Assembly: GCF_905404315.1 (NCBI RefSeq) | Contig: NC_066312.1 | Location: forward strand, 607,001 to 671,000 | DNA length: 64,000 bases | Source of the DNA: Leptidea sinapis | Lineage: Eukaryota > Arthropoda > Insecta > Lepidoptera > Pieridae | Direction of reading: 5' to 3' | In this document: positions 1 to 11,303 of the stretch, one piece after another | Numbering within the stretch: position 1 is the stretch's first letter | Layout of the letters: the number at the start of each line of letters is the position of its first letter | The notes under the pieces: model-generated | Database searches by the model: none | What the model was told of the DNA's origin: nothing | The model's input: the letters and a program-made list of their open reading frames with translations, nothing else | Position numbers and translations under genes: made by a program

Positions 1-2
1 TT

Positions 3-201
3 CGCGCCAACCGACAGCGCCGGCTCAAGCTGCGCACACGCAAACGTCACCACACTGTGGAGAGCATGCTGGGATACGATCTGGATGATGATCGAAGAGA
101 CGAGCATCCGCGCGACTCCAGGTCGTACGATGCCGAAGATGAACCCGTGGATGTGGAGGGAGACTCCCTGGGCTGGCCTGAAGCTGCCATCAACATTGAC
201 G
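3..201 (+). CDS. Internal exon of an unrecognised host gene
   Basis: A frame open from the window edge encodes a basic stretch (RANRQRRLKLRTRKRHH) and then an acidic segment with DLDDDRRDEHPRD and GDSLGWPEAAINID. I end the exon at 201 because a GT at 202-203 leaves one base of a codon, which fits the acceptor of the next exon at 572; unspliced, the frame stops with TAG at 267-269. This donor is weak, and another GT near 241 keeps the same phase. The basic-then-acidic make-up would suit a juxtamembrane or cytoplasmic tail, but no domain is recognisable and I give no function. The 5' end of the exon lies outside the window. Confidence 0.5.
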
Positions 202-571
202 GTAGCTACAATTACTTGTACTCCAGCGATTTGCTTCCACGTCAACAATCATCAATCAATGACACTTAGTGTTGTGCTGCTCTGATGTGGCGACGGTAAA
301 ATACCTGATACATTCTCGTTTGCTATTGCAAATTTTATAACGACAATAGTCGTTTATAAAAACAATGAGAAGATAGATTTGTCCATAAAACTTCGGAACT
401 TCACAAACTAACAATATACACACCTCAAATATTGGTAACATCCCGATAGGTGATCCACATGCCTGATTGAAATAATGAAAAAGCTGCATTATCTGAGTCT
501 TTATTGTCAATCACATCACCACTTCACAAACCTTTAAAAGCTTCTACACTTATTTCAATATCTTTTTTCAG

Positions 572-674
572 ATAAAGATCAGCGAAGTGAAGTTGACAAA
601 ATTCACCTAAACTATTCGGAAGACTTGGAGATTTCAAGTACCAACGACGCCATGCAGTCTCCTGAGCGCGTGAG
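572..674 (+). CDS. Second exon of the same host gene
   Basis: A pyrimidine-rich tract ending in TTTTTTCAG (AG at 570-571) precedes a fully open segment encoding KDQRSEVDKIHLNYSEDLEI and then SSTNDAMQSPERV. Using the donor GT at 675-676 (GAG|GTCACA) leaves two bases that join the exon at 3780 in the only frame open across it. A stronger-looking donor GTGAGG at 670 exists, but it would give a stop about 20 codons into the next exon. The protein is hydrophilic and acidic, with no recognised family. The exon lies about 370 bp downstream of the previous one, a normal small intron. Confidence 0.5.
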
Positions 675-807
675 GTCACATACACACACCTTTTGATGTC
701 TTATATTATTATAAACTAATTTGCAACGTATTGTATAGTTACTAGTTAGTTACCAAGCAAACTTTACATACATAAAATCAAATATAGGGTAGATGTCCCG
801 GCTTTGG

Positions 808-1010
808 CCACTTTAAGCTTTTCTTTTAAAGAAATAAATATAGTCTATTTATTTCTCTCATAAATTTTACAGCGTGTGCCCGTAAAATTATACAATATGT
901 TAATAAAATATATACAAAATAGATTACATAGCGAAATCACCAGTTTTGGCCACTTTTCACCAGATTATGGCCATGCCTCTGTACCCTTTCTGGCCTTTCC
1001 GACTGAAAAG
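808..1010. repeat. TTTGGCCACTTT-type repeats beside the pogo fossil
   Basis: TTTGGCCACTTT occurs at about 811 and again at about 944, followed by weaker variants TTATGGCCATG and TCTGGCCTTT before 1000. The cluster lies just past the C-terminal end of the minus-strand transposase fossil, where the 3' subterminal region of a DNA transposon would be. I could not find a matching inverted terminal repeat on the other side, so the link to that element is inference. Confidence 0.35.
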
Positions 1011-1139
1011 GGATTCTTAATAAACAATTAATAAAACAAAAGAGATTTACTAATGAACACATAGGTATTTATTTATTAATAATATTTTGGTTTTAAAACC
1101 ACACTCATAGGTAGGAAAATTAAAGTATTCATCTATTAG

Positions 1140-2405
1140 GAACAAATAAATTGCCTTACGTCTTTTGAAAGTTAAACCTTCCTCTAGACACCTTTAGAGG
1201 CTTAACTTGTGCCACAACGTTATCGAAGCTCACAAATTGATCATCAACCACTTGAGGGAATATGAAAGTATTAACTGTTTTCGTTGATTTCCTCATCACC
1301 ATAACAAAAATGTGACTGTCTTCTACAAAGTTAATAACCTGACCAATGAAATTTTTTAAAACAGCTTTTTTGTTTTGGTCCCTTCATTGTAAAAAACTTT
1401 ACGACATGGAAGTCTCCCGCACTTAATCTGTTTTGGGTTTGTTCAGTTTTGATACCTAGGTTTGTGAATTCCAATCCTTTCATTCCAATAACCATAGCTG
1501 GAACTGAAGTGCTGGGGTCTTCATTTAGTAAATCCTGAAGAATAGAAATATCTTCACTGTCACTTGTTTCACTAAGATCCCTTGTAATGCGCACAAAATC
1601 AGTATCATCGTCAGAATCCTGAAGAGATATAGTTGCATCAGTGTCAGTTTCCGAAGAATACCCTCTAATTTTTGAATATTTCTCTTTTGGAGCTCGAGGT
1701 TTCTGGTTTTCTTTTTCAGAACATTCATCAAGGTCTACATTTACTAGATTTGGTCCTGTTTTTAGTTTTTTTTTATTTGCACGATCAGTTTTATATTTTG
1801 TCATTTCTTTTCTTATTCGTTTTTTCTCTTCTTTGTTTTTTTTTCTGCTTCCTTCGCATTCATTATTTCCCTCCATACAGGGCATGTTAATACAGATGGA
1901 ATATACTATAGTAATATAGATGGTTAGAGGCGTAGCCATTAGCTTTTACTGTAAATAATGTAGTATACATATAATAATGTGATATTCGAAAAAAGACGTT
2001 TCATCGCAATTCCACACGCGTTCTGGTTCTTTTAGAATCTTGCAATTTTCTGGCACCACAGGTACAAAGCTGTGACTTCATCGAACCATTTTCTGATTTT
2101 TTCTTCTGTGATCATGGCACGAGCCTTATTAATACACTCTGCATGTTTATAACTTAAATCAGGATGTCTTAGCATAAATGCGTCAAACCATGACCTCCCA
2201 GGACGATTATATACAAACGGAGTTTTTATATTGCCCTGTATAACTATTCTTTTAACGGAGTCACGTAAGCCCTCCTTATTTATTGGAAATTCTGCCCGGG
2301 AACATTCTTTGATTCAAATCTTCAAAGAGCTTTCAATATTTTTTCCAAGAACAGGTTGTGGGCCAACATGGCCTGATGTTTCTGGTGCTCGCCCTACTTA
2401 TTTAT
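1140..2405 (-). pseudogene. pogo/Tigger-like (CENP-B family) transposase, core deleted
   Basis: Read on the minus strand, 2405-2090 encodes an N-terminal part typical of CENP-B/pogo-type transposases: PINKEGLRDSVKRIV, then RPGRSWFDAFMLRHPDLSYK and ITEEKIRKWFDEV. It continues near 2000 with PERVWNCDETSFF, which carries the first catalytic Asp of the DDE domain. The sequence then jumps to a basic and acidic tail (1939-1331, SRKKNKEEKKRIRKE and SDDDTDFVRI), and a further C-terminal piece ends near 1150. Nearly all of the DDE core, about 200 residues by family norms, is missing, and a TGA interrupts the N-terminal part near 2320. These proteins bind transposon ends with an HTH region and cut DNA. 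It is dead and lies in the last intron of the host gene. Confidence 0.7.
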
Positions 2406-2549
2406 GTCGCAACGTAGTTCTCGGTACGTTCAACTCTCGACTGGCTGTTTTTTACTTTATTTTAATATTCATGAACGTGCCGTTCCTAATACCTAATACT
2501 TTATATCATTTAACACCACCTCAGAAACAGTAGAGCTTTAATGAAAAGT

Positions 2550-2910
2550 TGCATGAAACTCATTGCCACTCTATTTAATCACCATTTGCAACTTCATCAT
2601 TTCACAAATTATTTAATTAATATCTGTATAAAATGTTGAAACGCCAAATACTCAATGACGTCACTGATACAAATAAGTTCAGAAAATAAATTTAAATTAA
2701 GAAAAAAGCCACAAGGGTTTTTGGGTACAGCATGCATCAGTGCACACACACTGTATTTAAATAAAGGTATTATGCGGGCACTGTATGAACATTATGAATT
2801 ATGAATATTATTAATGTACAAAATATATTTAAAAAAAAATAACATTAACAACTTGAACTCCCTCGACCATATTTGAGGGAAGGGAACGACCCACCCCAGG
2901 ACACCGCCAC
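2550..2910 (+). repeat. Dispersed repeat T, copy 1
   Basis: This stretch resembles 31224-31670 and 49630-50111. Shared blocks in order are AAACTCATTGCCACTC, a short AT-rich part with ATGTTGAAACGCCAAATA, AATAAAGGTATTATGCGGGC, and a closing CTCCCTCGACCATATTTGAG block followed by GGGAAGGGAACGACC. No coding frame is seen. The other two copies lie beside LINE-5 tails; this one does not. It may be a LINE 3' region or a SINE-like unit; the class is unknown to me. Confidence 0.6.
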
Positions 2911-3497
2911 TAGCAATAACATTATTAAAGCGAGCATGCTGAAGCCTGCTCCAACAACTGATCCACATAACAAAATTATGAATGTGTTCTATGCAGTACC
3001 CTTGTTTAAATCTTAATTGTAATTCATTATTATTATTATATGTAATATTTTATAAAGAGTATTTAAAAGCCCTTAACGCAATTCATATCGAAGCTTGTTA
3101 GCGTTAAAATAATCCTTTCCATTTTGATTTCATTCGTCTATCTTGAAACTATCGATTTATTATAGGATTTGATCTTGTTGAGAGACGTTTCCATTGTTAT
3201 GAACATTTAAAATTCATATAGGTACATATTATGTATTGGCTGAAAGCAGTCATTACTTTAAAATCCTTAAATTTAGATCTGAACTACTCTCTTAGGCCGA
3301 AACTATATACTTTGTTTTTCTTTTTGCGGTACAAAATTAGATACAATATCAGCAACATTATCTATAATACGAGTATGACATAATGCTGTAAAATTAACTA
3401 AAAAAAAAACAATTTTGGATTTTCAGTCTGATATGGAACGAACTTTTTTAACTAGGTATGTAGCAGAAAAGGGCCCCATTGGAGCTTGGCATTTAAC

Positions 3498-3535
3498 GTT
3501 ATTCCAAGAAAAGCAGAGGCTTTTCTTGGAATAAC
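3498..3535. repeat. Perfect 17-bp hairpin in the last intron
   Basis: Bases 3498-3514 and 3519-3535 are exact reverse complements around a 4-base AGAG loop; each arm contains ATTCCAAGAAAAGC or its complement. It lies about 250 bp before the final exon of the host gene. There is no poly-T tract or tRNA-like context. It could fold as RNA in the intron or be the trace of a fold-back repair event. Confidence 0.8.
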
Positions 3536-3779
3536 CTAGAGTAACCTAGGTGCTCGGTCATTAACATTGTTTGTCACTCGCCCAACATTAAGTAAAGTTA
3601 ATTTTAATACAGTTCATTTTTTACAGTAAAGCAAGGATTAATAAACTATATGAACATCAGCAATATCTTCAGACGTTCAATTAATGTGTTTTCTGTGCCA
3701 GCTCTGAAATGAGACCAACACCTGCTCGCCGGTTATCTAACATATATTGTTGTTTTAATTGTGAAAACTAAAATTACAG

Positions 3780-3972
3780 CTCAGTGCCTCGAATCGAGAC
3801 ACCGAAGCCTCTTTCACTCGATACGAAGACAGAAGTAGTTGAGCGTCCTTCAGAGGTGACCACTTCGGAGTGGAGCGCGTCCGACACCTGGCCAGCGCTC
3901 CCCGAGGGCTACTCCCACATCCGCCACAAGATCGACGGGGAAGTGCCGTCCTCCAGTGACTCCCGAAACTAA
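3780..3972 (+). CDS. Terminal exon of the same host gene
   Basis: The exon follows an AG at 3778-3779 and runs open to TAA at 3970-3972. It encodes RIETPKPLSLDTKTEVVERP, then TSEWSASDTWPALPEGYSHI, and ends in SSSDSRN. Its GC content and synonymous choice differ sharply from the AT-rich surroundings, which supports real coding. One base completes the codon left by the exon ending at 674. The tail is rich in Ser, Thr, Glu and Pro and looks like a disordered C-terminus; I do not recognise the family. The downstream 3' UTR is AT-rich, with an AATAAA near 4314. The last intron (675-3779) holds transposon debris. Confidence 0.55.
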
Positions 3973-6900
3973 ATGTTCTACAAGTTGTTGATAAATACCC
4001 GTGGACCTTGAAGAAGTACCCATTAATTATTATTATTATATATGGGAGGATGTATATGACACGGCACCGTTGAGTCTACATCTTGGTTACATACTTAACA
4101 AATATTTATTTTTATTTAACATTTTCACTTAATTAATGGACGCTATTCTGGTATTAATTATAAATTATGATCGTTTTCCTAAGTTAGTTAGGTTTAACAC
4201 CTCGTTCATACTTATAAACACTTATCAAAAAGTGGTATTCATTATTGCATATTAAAGCTAAAATATATCTTTTAGAAAAACGTAATGTGACTTTATAAGA
4301 AAATAGGGACTTCAATAAATCTACTTTTAGCCCTCAGTAGTAAAAAATGGCCGACGTCAGTAAGCTGTTTCTTATATGACGTTTGAATTTTGATAATAGT
4401 CATTTTATAATAATAAACTAGCACATTAATTTCTTTACATTGTTGAAATAATTAGCTTGTTTAAATTGATCAAGCAAATGAACATTAAGATAGACAAGTT
4501 TTTATCTGATACTTGCATCCCCTGGTTGGTGTTCTGGGGACGATGAAACAGTTTTCCTATGAGTAAGGCTGCAGAAGTATGATAACTAGATTAGTTAGTG
4601 AGTAAAAACTAACTAGCAAAATAATTTAAATCATTCGTAGGCACGTAATACATACCCGGCTGTCAGGAGTTGTCAGGAGCTTGCAATGCTCTGCCGCTGT
4701 GTCATATAGTCGTCGGTATTGTTAAGCGCCGCACACCTGCCTCTGCCTCACCTGAGAGCTACTGAGGTGATGTAATCAACAAGTAGCAATGCAGTCTATA
4801 TTCACGTGCTACGTAATTTTCAACTCAATAGCGATTTATTTCTTCATAATTTTTGCTACTTACCTCTATAAATGTATAGGTATAAATCACATTTATTGAT
4901 TTTAAATTTATTTAGATAACTTTTTTATTATGTTACTATTACGTATTTGATTGTAAATATTGTTATTAATAGTATACTCGGTGTAGTTGTTAGACAGCTT
5001 CAGAGTTGCGGTAAAAGGTGGCAAGACTAAGGAAGCGCACATTAATCCCCACTCATTGTTATGGGGACTGCGAGGTTAACGTTACGCTTCGTCACTAACG
5101 TGTCATGATATCCCTCATCCAGGTATATTTATACTTTCAACATGGTCAATCAAAAGCTTCGTTTGCATAGCGATGAATTCGTGTTGACTTTACCCACACC
5201 TAAACGAGAACTACAACGTAACACTGTCGTAACTCATAGCTGTTAAGGAACAATGCATGGGACTGGCTGAACAGCGATCACTCTAAACTGAGATATGACG
5301 AGTGGTGACAGTTGGCCCGGCGTATTAATAATATTACAGTCCCGTCTACGATCGATTACATAGCCAGTCATGTTTTGGTAGAATATTAGTTCGGGCAAGA
5401 ACTTTATTCGTATTTTGTATACAAACAATGCACATAAATTCGAACAAATATTTTGTCCTCATTTAGTATAAACGGCTAACAATGTTTTTTTATATATTTG
5501 TTTATTTTATCGTGTGAATAATTGTCGTTTTAATTTTTATTAATCAAAGTTTTATTCATTTAATATTATATTATTACATTCATTTAATATAGTAATTTTC
5601 AAATGTGTAAAATAATATAATAATTGACCTATTCATTAAGTATAATAAATTTCATAAATTCACATCAAAGACTAAGTTGGTATCAGTGACTATGGACATT
5701 CATAATGACGATGTAAATTAACTTTTGAACAAATAGTCCTTTTAAAATTCTGGTAAAGGTTGTATTTAGCTTCCGGATCTATCTACAGATATTATAACAA
5801 TATATAATTTTATAATAAGTAGATATTTTAAATATCGCTTCTAGTATATAATTGTAGGATATGTTACAGTTGATTGTTAAGCTGGCCATCCACGATAGCT
5901 GCACCAGGGTGGCTTGAGACGACTTGTGGTTGGGCGCCAAATGTCTACTTTGCCCACGATGTTTGTTGGTCCACTCCGAGCGGCGCGACATTTTGTATTA
6001 GAAATCTACACTCTTACATAACCTGTACGGAGTTTTACATTTACGAATCGTATGTCACGTCATTTGACACGAAAATGCCATTGTGAATGGTCAGCTATAA
6101 GGCGTTCTGACTTTCGTCCGATTCGAATGGATGGGAGTAACAATTGTAGATATTCCGTTAAACTTGTAAAGTTATTGAGGTAAAAAGGTGCGGAGAAATA
6201 TGTGTATAACATAGGTGTGACATACATATCGCCTCGCACACACACCATCGGAGTAGATCTCTTTGTATTTAACATTATCTATTTCTTCGTAATAATGATA
6301 ATAACAAAGTATTCAATGTATTTTATAGCAGTAGGTCGGTAGGTGCACTCTTCCCCGAGACTATTGCCACAAACACCATACCGCTAGACACCATAAAATT
6401 TCTAATACTTCTCCTATTGAATTCCAATTTGAATGGTCTGGCTACCGAATGAGCTTGCCCCTATGAAGTGTTAGGGTGACGGACACACTGCGCTCATCAC
6501 ACTGAGACCGGCCGGGCGCGTCTTGCCGTGCGTGGTGCGTCCTGCCGCATGCGTCACAGAGGATGGCTCTCAGTGTCAACAACTTCTGCCCATTCCGTCA
6601 CCAATTAAAAAAAAAATTACAATTACAATATACCATAATGAAATGAATTTTCTATGTTTTGTGAATAATAACTTGGTAATTTCATGCCACTTCTTCTCAC
6701 CTTTTCCGAAGTGGTGGTAATTGGTAAAATGTATAATTTTTGACTCGTATGTAATTTCTTCAACATAAATGAATAAAGTGATTGTGATTTGATAAGTTCT
6801 AAAAGAAATAGTATTCAGGACTTGGGATTATAGCTCATTTATTGTCATACAATACCAGGAGTATTAATCACGCGTCTTAGAAGTTGATTACTACCTGCCT

Positions 6901-7767
6901 TATCCTGCCGTATTTTTTAAAATATTATATTCATACAATGTCAGACCAAATTTGTGTCAGTGAAACCTAAAAGAATAATAGAAAAATTTAAAAACGAACC
7001 TGAAACTTTAAAACCAAATAGATTCAAAATTCTTATTTCTTTACTAGTTAAATGTTATAGCGAAGTGGTATCGCCCCATCTACATTTATTAACTAAGAAG
7101 GGTAGTGAGGGCCCCGTTGGCTGTACTATCTACACGTACCCTAATACGTCTCAATTCATATTTTTTAAAATGATGATTATGCATATGATAAAGGTAAATC
7201 GAACTGAAACTAAATAAAAATCTAATATCGTGGGTACGTTCATTAGTTGATGGGATAATCTTATGGTTTTATAAATAATTAAATAAACGTACATACTTCT
7301 ACTTAAGTAACTAACCTAAATGTTGTTGTCAATGTAACTATGTGTAAATAACTCATTATTTGTTAAATGTTATATTCTTCATTAAATATTGTCTTATCAT
7401 CAGTATTGTGTTTTTATCATGCACAGAGTGCTCTTACCTCATAAGTATCTTAAGTGGGATGGAGTTACTTTAGTAGTCACTTGCACTACGGAAGGTCTTC
7501 CAAGCTGGACCAAGCCGTACTTGGCCGTAATGACAATAAGTTACGATTACTTTAGTTTGAACGCCATAAAAAGAATTTTATTTGAATTCAAAATTCATCA
7601 GTGACTAGGATTTATGCCTACGATTATTTTGCAATAAGAATAACGGCTATCAAAACCAATTACAATCCAAAAAAGTGATGTTTAAAACAAAATATGATAA
7701 AACTTTGAATGAGAAATGAAAAATTTTATGATGTCGCTAGATGTCCAATGTTTTATTATATCAATCA
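3973..7767. other. Non-coding stretch after the host gene
   Basis: This is mostly AT-rich sequence. The 3' UTR of the host gene is probably at the start. GC-richer islands at about 5880-6000 and 6480-6590 have no open frame that I can support. A short direct repeat TGTCAGGAGT/TGTCAGGAGC lies near 4665-4680. A frame at 6954-7217 is open for 87 codons but looks like no known protein and has no splice support. Confidence 0.5.
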
Positions 7768-7860
7768 ATGACGTTCTATACATATGGACATATCATTCAC
7801 AGTCTGATAACAGAACGGCAAAAGTGTGCTTAAAGCCAATGTGAGCGCACTTTTCCCCTT
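7768..7860 (+). repeat. ATGACGTTCTATACATAT-ended repeat, fragment
   Basis: It begins with ATGACGTTCTATACATATGG and continues with AAAAGTGTGCTTAAAG, matching the start of the unit at 26970 and the reverse of the unit ending at 44375. It breaks off exactly where the tail of LINE-1 begins at 7861, so LINE-1 probably inserted into it or they were joined by a later break. Confidence 0.6.
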
Positions 7861-8096
7861 AAAAGGCATAAAAGGCATTTATTTTCTTAAAATTAATTTC
7901 TTTAGAATTCTTCTTGATGTCATTTCTAATAACTACTAGAGTAGTATCTAGTACCGCTTCGGAAACAAATGGTGCTCTGAGAGAGAAGAAGCGGCGCAAG
8001 AAACTCTCCCATTCATGCATTCTTTTTTTTGCGCTCTTTTCAATAAAAATGTACAATACGGTACAGTCATTTCTATCGCTATAAAATAATCACAAT

Positions 8097-8408
8097 CTAG
8101 TCCCAGGCTGTCCGATCATTTAGATATTCAGCAGTGGAGTAATAGGATTTACGACAGAGCCATTTTTTTATAAAACATTTAAATTTATTTATAGATAATG
8201 CGTGAACAGCGGCTGGGACTTTATTGTAGAAGTGTATACATTTACCCTTAAAGCTATTATGTATCTTATGAAGCCTACTAGAATTAGTTACAAGCAATCC
8301 CTTATTTCTAGTGTTATAATAATGAAAATCACTATTAAGAGCAAGAAGGTGACGATTTTTGTGAACGTATATTAAATTTTCATAAATGTACTGAGAATGA
8401 ACAGTCAT
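8097..8408 (-). pseudogene. LINE-1 ORF2 C-terminal domain
   Basis: An open segment of about 100 codons carries SQYIYENLIYVHKNRHLL near its start, then RNKGLLVTNSSRLHKI, CIHFYNKVPAAVH and a final YLNDRTAWD before the stop. The same layout is seen in the C-terminal part of LINE-4 (26246-26680), which ends TTDWD. This domain follows the RT thumb in CR1-like ORF2 proteins; its exact role is not settled. The link to the RT part (8409-8712) is broken by several frameshifts. Confidence 0.75.
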
Positions 8409-8712
8409 AATATTTATTTCTTTAAATTTTTTTTTGAGAGACTGTCAGAGATAACCAGGCTGATACATAGCACGAACAGCTCTCTTTTGCAGGCAAACAC
8501 ATAATCAATGTCAACAGCATGACCCCATAAAATAACTGAAGTACACTAATCTAGCGGTCGCAACATTCGTGTACTCTCTAATCTTTCTAACTGCATATGC
8601 CGCAGAGCTGAGTCTATCTTCTAGATGGGCAATATGTAACCCCACTGAAGCTTTTTATCGAACGTGATACCCAAGAAGACCGTAGTGTCCACAAGTTCCA
8701 ATCTCTGGTCAT

Positions 8713-9540
8713 TTAAAAGGACGTTGATTTGTACCTCCGCTGTGTTTGGTGTAACGAACTGTAAACACTTTGTTTTTTACTGTTTAAGTGCAGATTATTC
8801 GTCTTTAACCAACGCACTATCTTTGAGAGTGCATTGTTTACCTCGTCATCAATATCTGCATGTCGCTTCACTTTAAAAATAAGTGAAGTATCATCAGCAA
8901 ACAATACAATCTCATGGCTATCATCTACCATAAACGGTAGATCGTTAATATATATAAGAAACAAGAAAGGACCGAGAATAGAACCTTGTGGAACACCCAT
9001 TCCCACAGGTTTAGCCGAAGACCGTTTGCCATTTACATCGACTATCTGAACTCTTTCGCTTAAATATGATTTTAACAGTTTTGGGCTCTATTTTTCACTC
9101 CATATTGCTTTAGTTTTAGGATTAAACTTTCATGGTGGACGAAGTCAAATGCTTTAGACAAAACACAAAAAATGTCCAATGCATCCTGTGACTCTACCCA
9201 GGCGTCAAAGATGTGTCAATGAGTCTAGTACCCGCATTAATTGTTGATAAGCCCCTAGTGAAACCAAATTGATTTTTGTTCATTAATTTACAAAAATGCA
9301 TTTTAAGCTGTTGAAGCAAAAATTTTTCAAAAAATTTACTAAAAACATGCAGCACAGAAATAGGTCTGAAATTAGCAGTATCAAAAGAACTGCCGATTTA
9401 AACAAAGGTATAACTTTGCTGTATTTCATGAGGTCAGGGAACACACCCTCATCTATGCATTCATTAAATATTATTGCTAATTCAGGTGCTATAATGTCAA
9501 GTATCTATTTTACAATTGGTACAATATACGGGAATTAAAT
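8713..9540 (-). pseudogene. LINE-1 reverse transcriptase domain, frameshifted
   Basis: The clean stretch 9006-8713 carries GVPQGSILGPFLFLIYINDL (RT motif with QG), then FADDTSLIFKVKRHAD, which includes the two catalytic Asp of motif C. Upstream, across frame changes between 9540 and 9010, I can read CIDEGVFPDLMKYSKVIP, QFGFTRGLST and LSKAFDFVHHESL (motif A, with its Asp retained in KAFD). The domain would copy its own RNA at nicked target DNA. At least three frame changes make it dead. It is clearly related to LINE-4 in motif spacing and wording. Confidence 0.8.
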
Positions 9541-9561
9541 ACTTATGGTACAATATTATTT

Positions 9562-9729
9562 ACAAGTCCCCAGACAAGACCCGCTAGTCAGAATAGGACA
9601 GATGAAAAGACACTATCAGAAATGTATAGACATAGCAGTCGAAGGTTATTATGGTGTTATTTGTGGCATGTGCCATATTTCGGCTTTGATTTTGTATGAG
9701 GTGCATTGTATATATGTATAGAACGTCAT
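9562..9729. repeat. Composite of two short dispersed repeats
   Basis: The first part (9562-9625) matches 27268-27330 and the reverse of 44045-44112, with the core GTCCCCAGACAAGACCCGCT. The second part (9615-9729) runs AAATGTATAGACATA to TATGTATAGAACGTCAT and matches the reverse of 42898-43010. Two pieces that are separate elsewhere are joined here directly, so this is a rearranged or internally deleted copy. Confidence 0.55.
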
Positions 9730-9739
9730 TGATATAGTC

Positions 9740-9939
9740 GCGTAGCAACGCTTCGACGTATATGACGAGAGTTGTCAAACATCATCGTGCAGCAACGTAC
9801 ATGACAAGAGTTGTCAAACTTCAAGACATTGATAATTTCAACAGCTCCGTCAGCAATACTCGTAGCTTTAGCGTAAAAGTGTTTACTTTAGACGCTGTAG
9901 ACCCGGGTTCGATACACCTACCAGTGTATGGAATTTTTT
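9740..9939 (+). repeat. Fragment of the gypsy LTR (first ~200 bp)
   Basis: These bases are almost identical to 17320-17511, the start of the 3' LTR of the gypsy element. The match begins with GCGTAGCAACGCTTCGACG and ends with CAGTGTATGGAATTTTTT, where LINE-2 takes over. The first few LTR bases are lost. Orientation is the same as the gypsy body at 15244-17975, so this may be what remains of its 5' LTR, with the interior replaced by LINE-2. Confidence 0.75.
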
Positions 9940-9949
9940 AGGACATTAC

Positions 9950-11303
9950 GTCTACGAGTGAATGTCAGAATTTTGCACTTAGACGCGTATAATTCTAACT
10001 GATTTTGAAGGCAAATAGTGTTCAAGGCGTTTCAAGTCAGATTACAAAGACATAGCATCAGATAAGGATGTGATTTTCATGTCATCCGCAAAGCATAGAA
10101 GCTGTGAGTGATGTGGGGGGGGGGCACCTGTATATGTCGTTTACAAATATTACAAAGAGCAAAGGGCCCAAAAGGGAACCTTGTGGGACGCCACTAGGGA
10201 TAGGAACCCAACTAGATATAATAGCTGTTAATGACCACTGCTTGAGTTCGGTTATAAACATATGATGTGAACCACCGCAATAAATCACCGCTGATGCCTA
10301 TCTTTTTGAGTTTATCAATAAGTATACGATGCTGTATCCTGTCAAAGGCTTTACTGTAATCAGTGTAAACTACATCCAACTGGTGACCATCAGCCATAAC
10401 ATCGGTAATACAGGAATTAAGGAGAATTAAATTTGTTGTAGTTGACCTATTTTTTAAAAATCCGTGTTGTTGGGAGTTGAAAGATTGTTTTAAGGCAAGA
10501 CTGACCTGAGAATAAATTATTTGTTCGAAAACTTTGGATACTATATATAATTTCGAAATAGGACGGTAATTTTCAATATTGTTTTTGGAACCATATTTAT
10601 GAATAGGTGTAATAAAGGCGCGTTTCCAGATGGTAGGGACATTGCCCTCAGCTAGTGATCGTTGAAACAGAATTGCCAGAGGGACGGCTAAAGTACTAGC
10701 ATAATTAATTAAAAAGATAGCTGGCACATTGTCTGGACCTGCAGATTTAGAGGGATCCAAATTTAAAAGAAGATTTTTTATTCTACGAGCGTCTACCTCA
10801 ATATTTGATATGGATGAAACTTTTTAATTATCTAAGGTATTTAGAGAAGTAGCAGTAGAACCTGCAATAAAATTGCTTAGAAAGAAGTCAGAAAAACCAT
10901 TACATATATTATCACCGGAAGTAGGCACATTATTTCGATATAACATATTATTTGGAAAATAATGCGATTTTGATTTATTTTTAAAAAATGACCAAAAGTT
11001 TTTTGGGCTAAACGTAATAGAAGCTTCAACTGACGAAATATATTTACTACAACATTCTTCTTCTAAAGTTCTAACTCGAGCCCGTAAATACTTAAAAGCT
11101 TGTTCATCGGCCTTATTTCCATATAATCTAAATTTGTTTATGTTTCTCTTTGATTAGTTTTTTAAGACTCGAAGAGTACCACTTCGGGAATCGACCATAT
11201 GAAACAATTTTAGAAGGAATGTGCTCGATGATCATTTTACTACATACTTCATACAAATAATTAACTGCGTCATCGAAACTCCTAGAGTTTAGTTCGTAAT
11301 ACC
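9950..11303 (-). pseudogene. LINE-2 ORF2 reverse transcriptase part
   Basis: The longest clean piece (10760-10212) reads DPSKSAGPDNVPAIFLINYA, ENYRPISKLYIVSKVFEQII, QQHGFLKNRSTTTNL and VVYTDYSKAFDRIQHRIL, which are RT motifs 1 to A with the catalytic Asp in VYTDYSKAFD. It shifts frame near 10250 into SGVPQGSLLGPLLFVIFVND. After the G-run comes FADDMKITSL, with the catalytic pair at 10081-10092. The upstream part (11303-10760) is a linker that includes FDDAVNYLYEVCSKMI and SITFSPKNFWSFFKN. Several frameshifts and at least one stop make it non-functional. Confidence 0.8.
11291..11303. repeat. Target-site duplication, left copy (Jockey A)
   Basis: AGTTCGTAATACC lies directly before the first base of the Jockey copy and is repeated exactly at 13072-13084 after its poly-A tail. 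Thirteen bases is a normal length for a LINE target duplication. Confidence 0.95.

Larger units (their letters stand above)
7861..9540 (-). mobile_element. LINE-1: CR1-like non-LTR retrotransposon, 5'-truncated
   Basis: On the minus strand this holds, in order, the fingers of a reverse transcriptase, the FADD catalytic box (8890-8901), a degraded thumb region, a C-terminal domain ending in WD, and a 3' UTR ending in two tandem units of about nine bases (ATGCCTTTT). A tandem tail in place of poly-A is a known feature of CR1/L2-type LINEs. The 5' half (ORF1, endonuclease) is absent, as is usual after incomplete target-primed reverse transcription. The tail recurs at 20309-20706 (-) and, more diverged, at 23255-23425 (+). 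Clade assignment is inference. Confidence 0.75.

Noticed and set aside
1641..1919. Plus-strand open frames of 92 and 72 codons
   Set aside because: Antisense to the charged tail of the pogo-like transposase; rich in Phe/Leu as expected for the reverse of Lys/Glu codons.
5243..5991. Frames of 61 to 70 codons in the 5.2-6.1 kb region
   Set aside because: No motifs, no splice signals, overlapping frames on both strands; chance length for this composition.
6954..7217. An 87-codon plus-strand frame
   Set aside because: Lys/Ile-rich start typical of AT-rich chance frames, no acceptor or donor, no family resemblance.
9740..9939. A complete solo LTR
   Set aside because: Only the first 200 or so bases match; TATA box, poly-A signal and the LTR end are absent.
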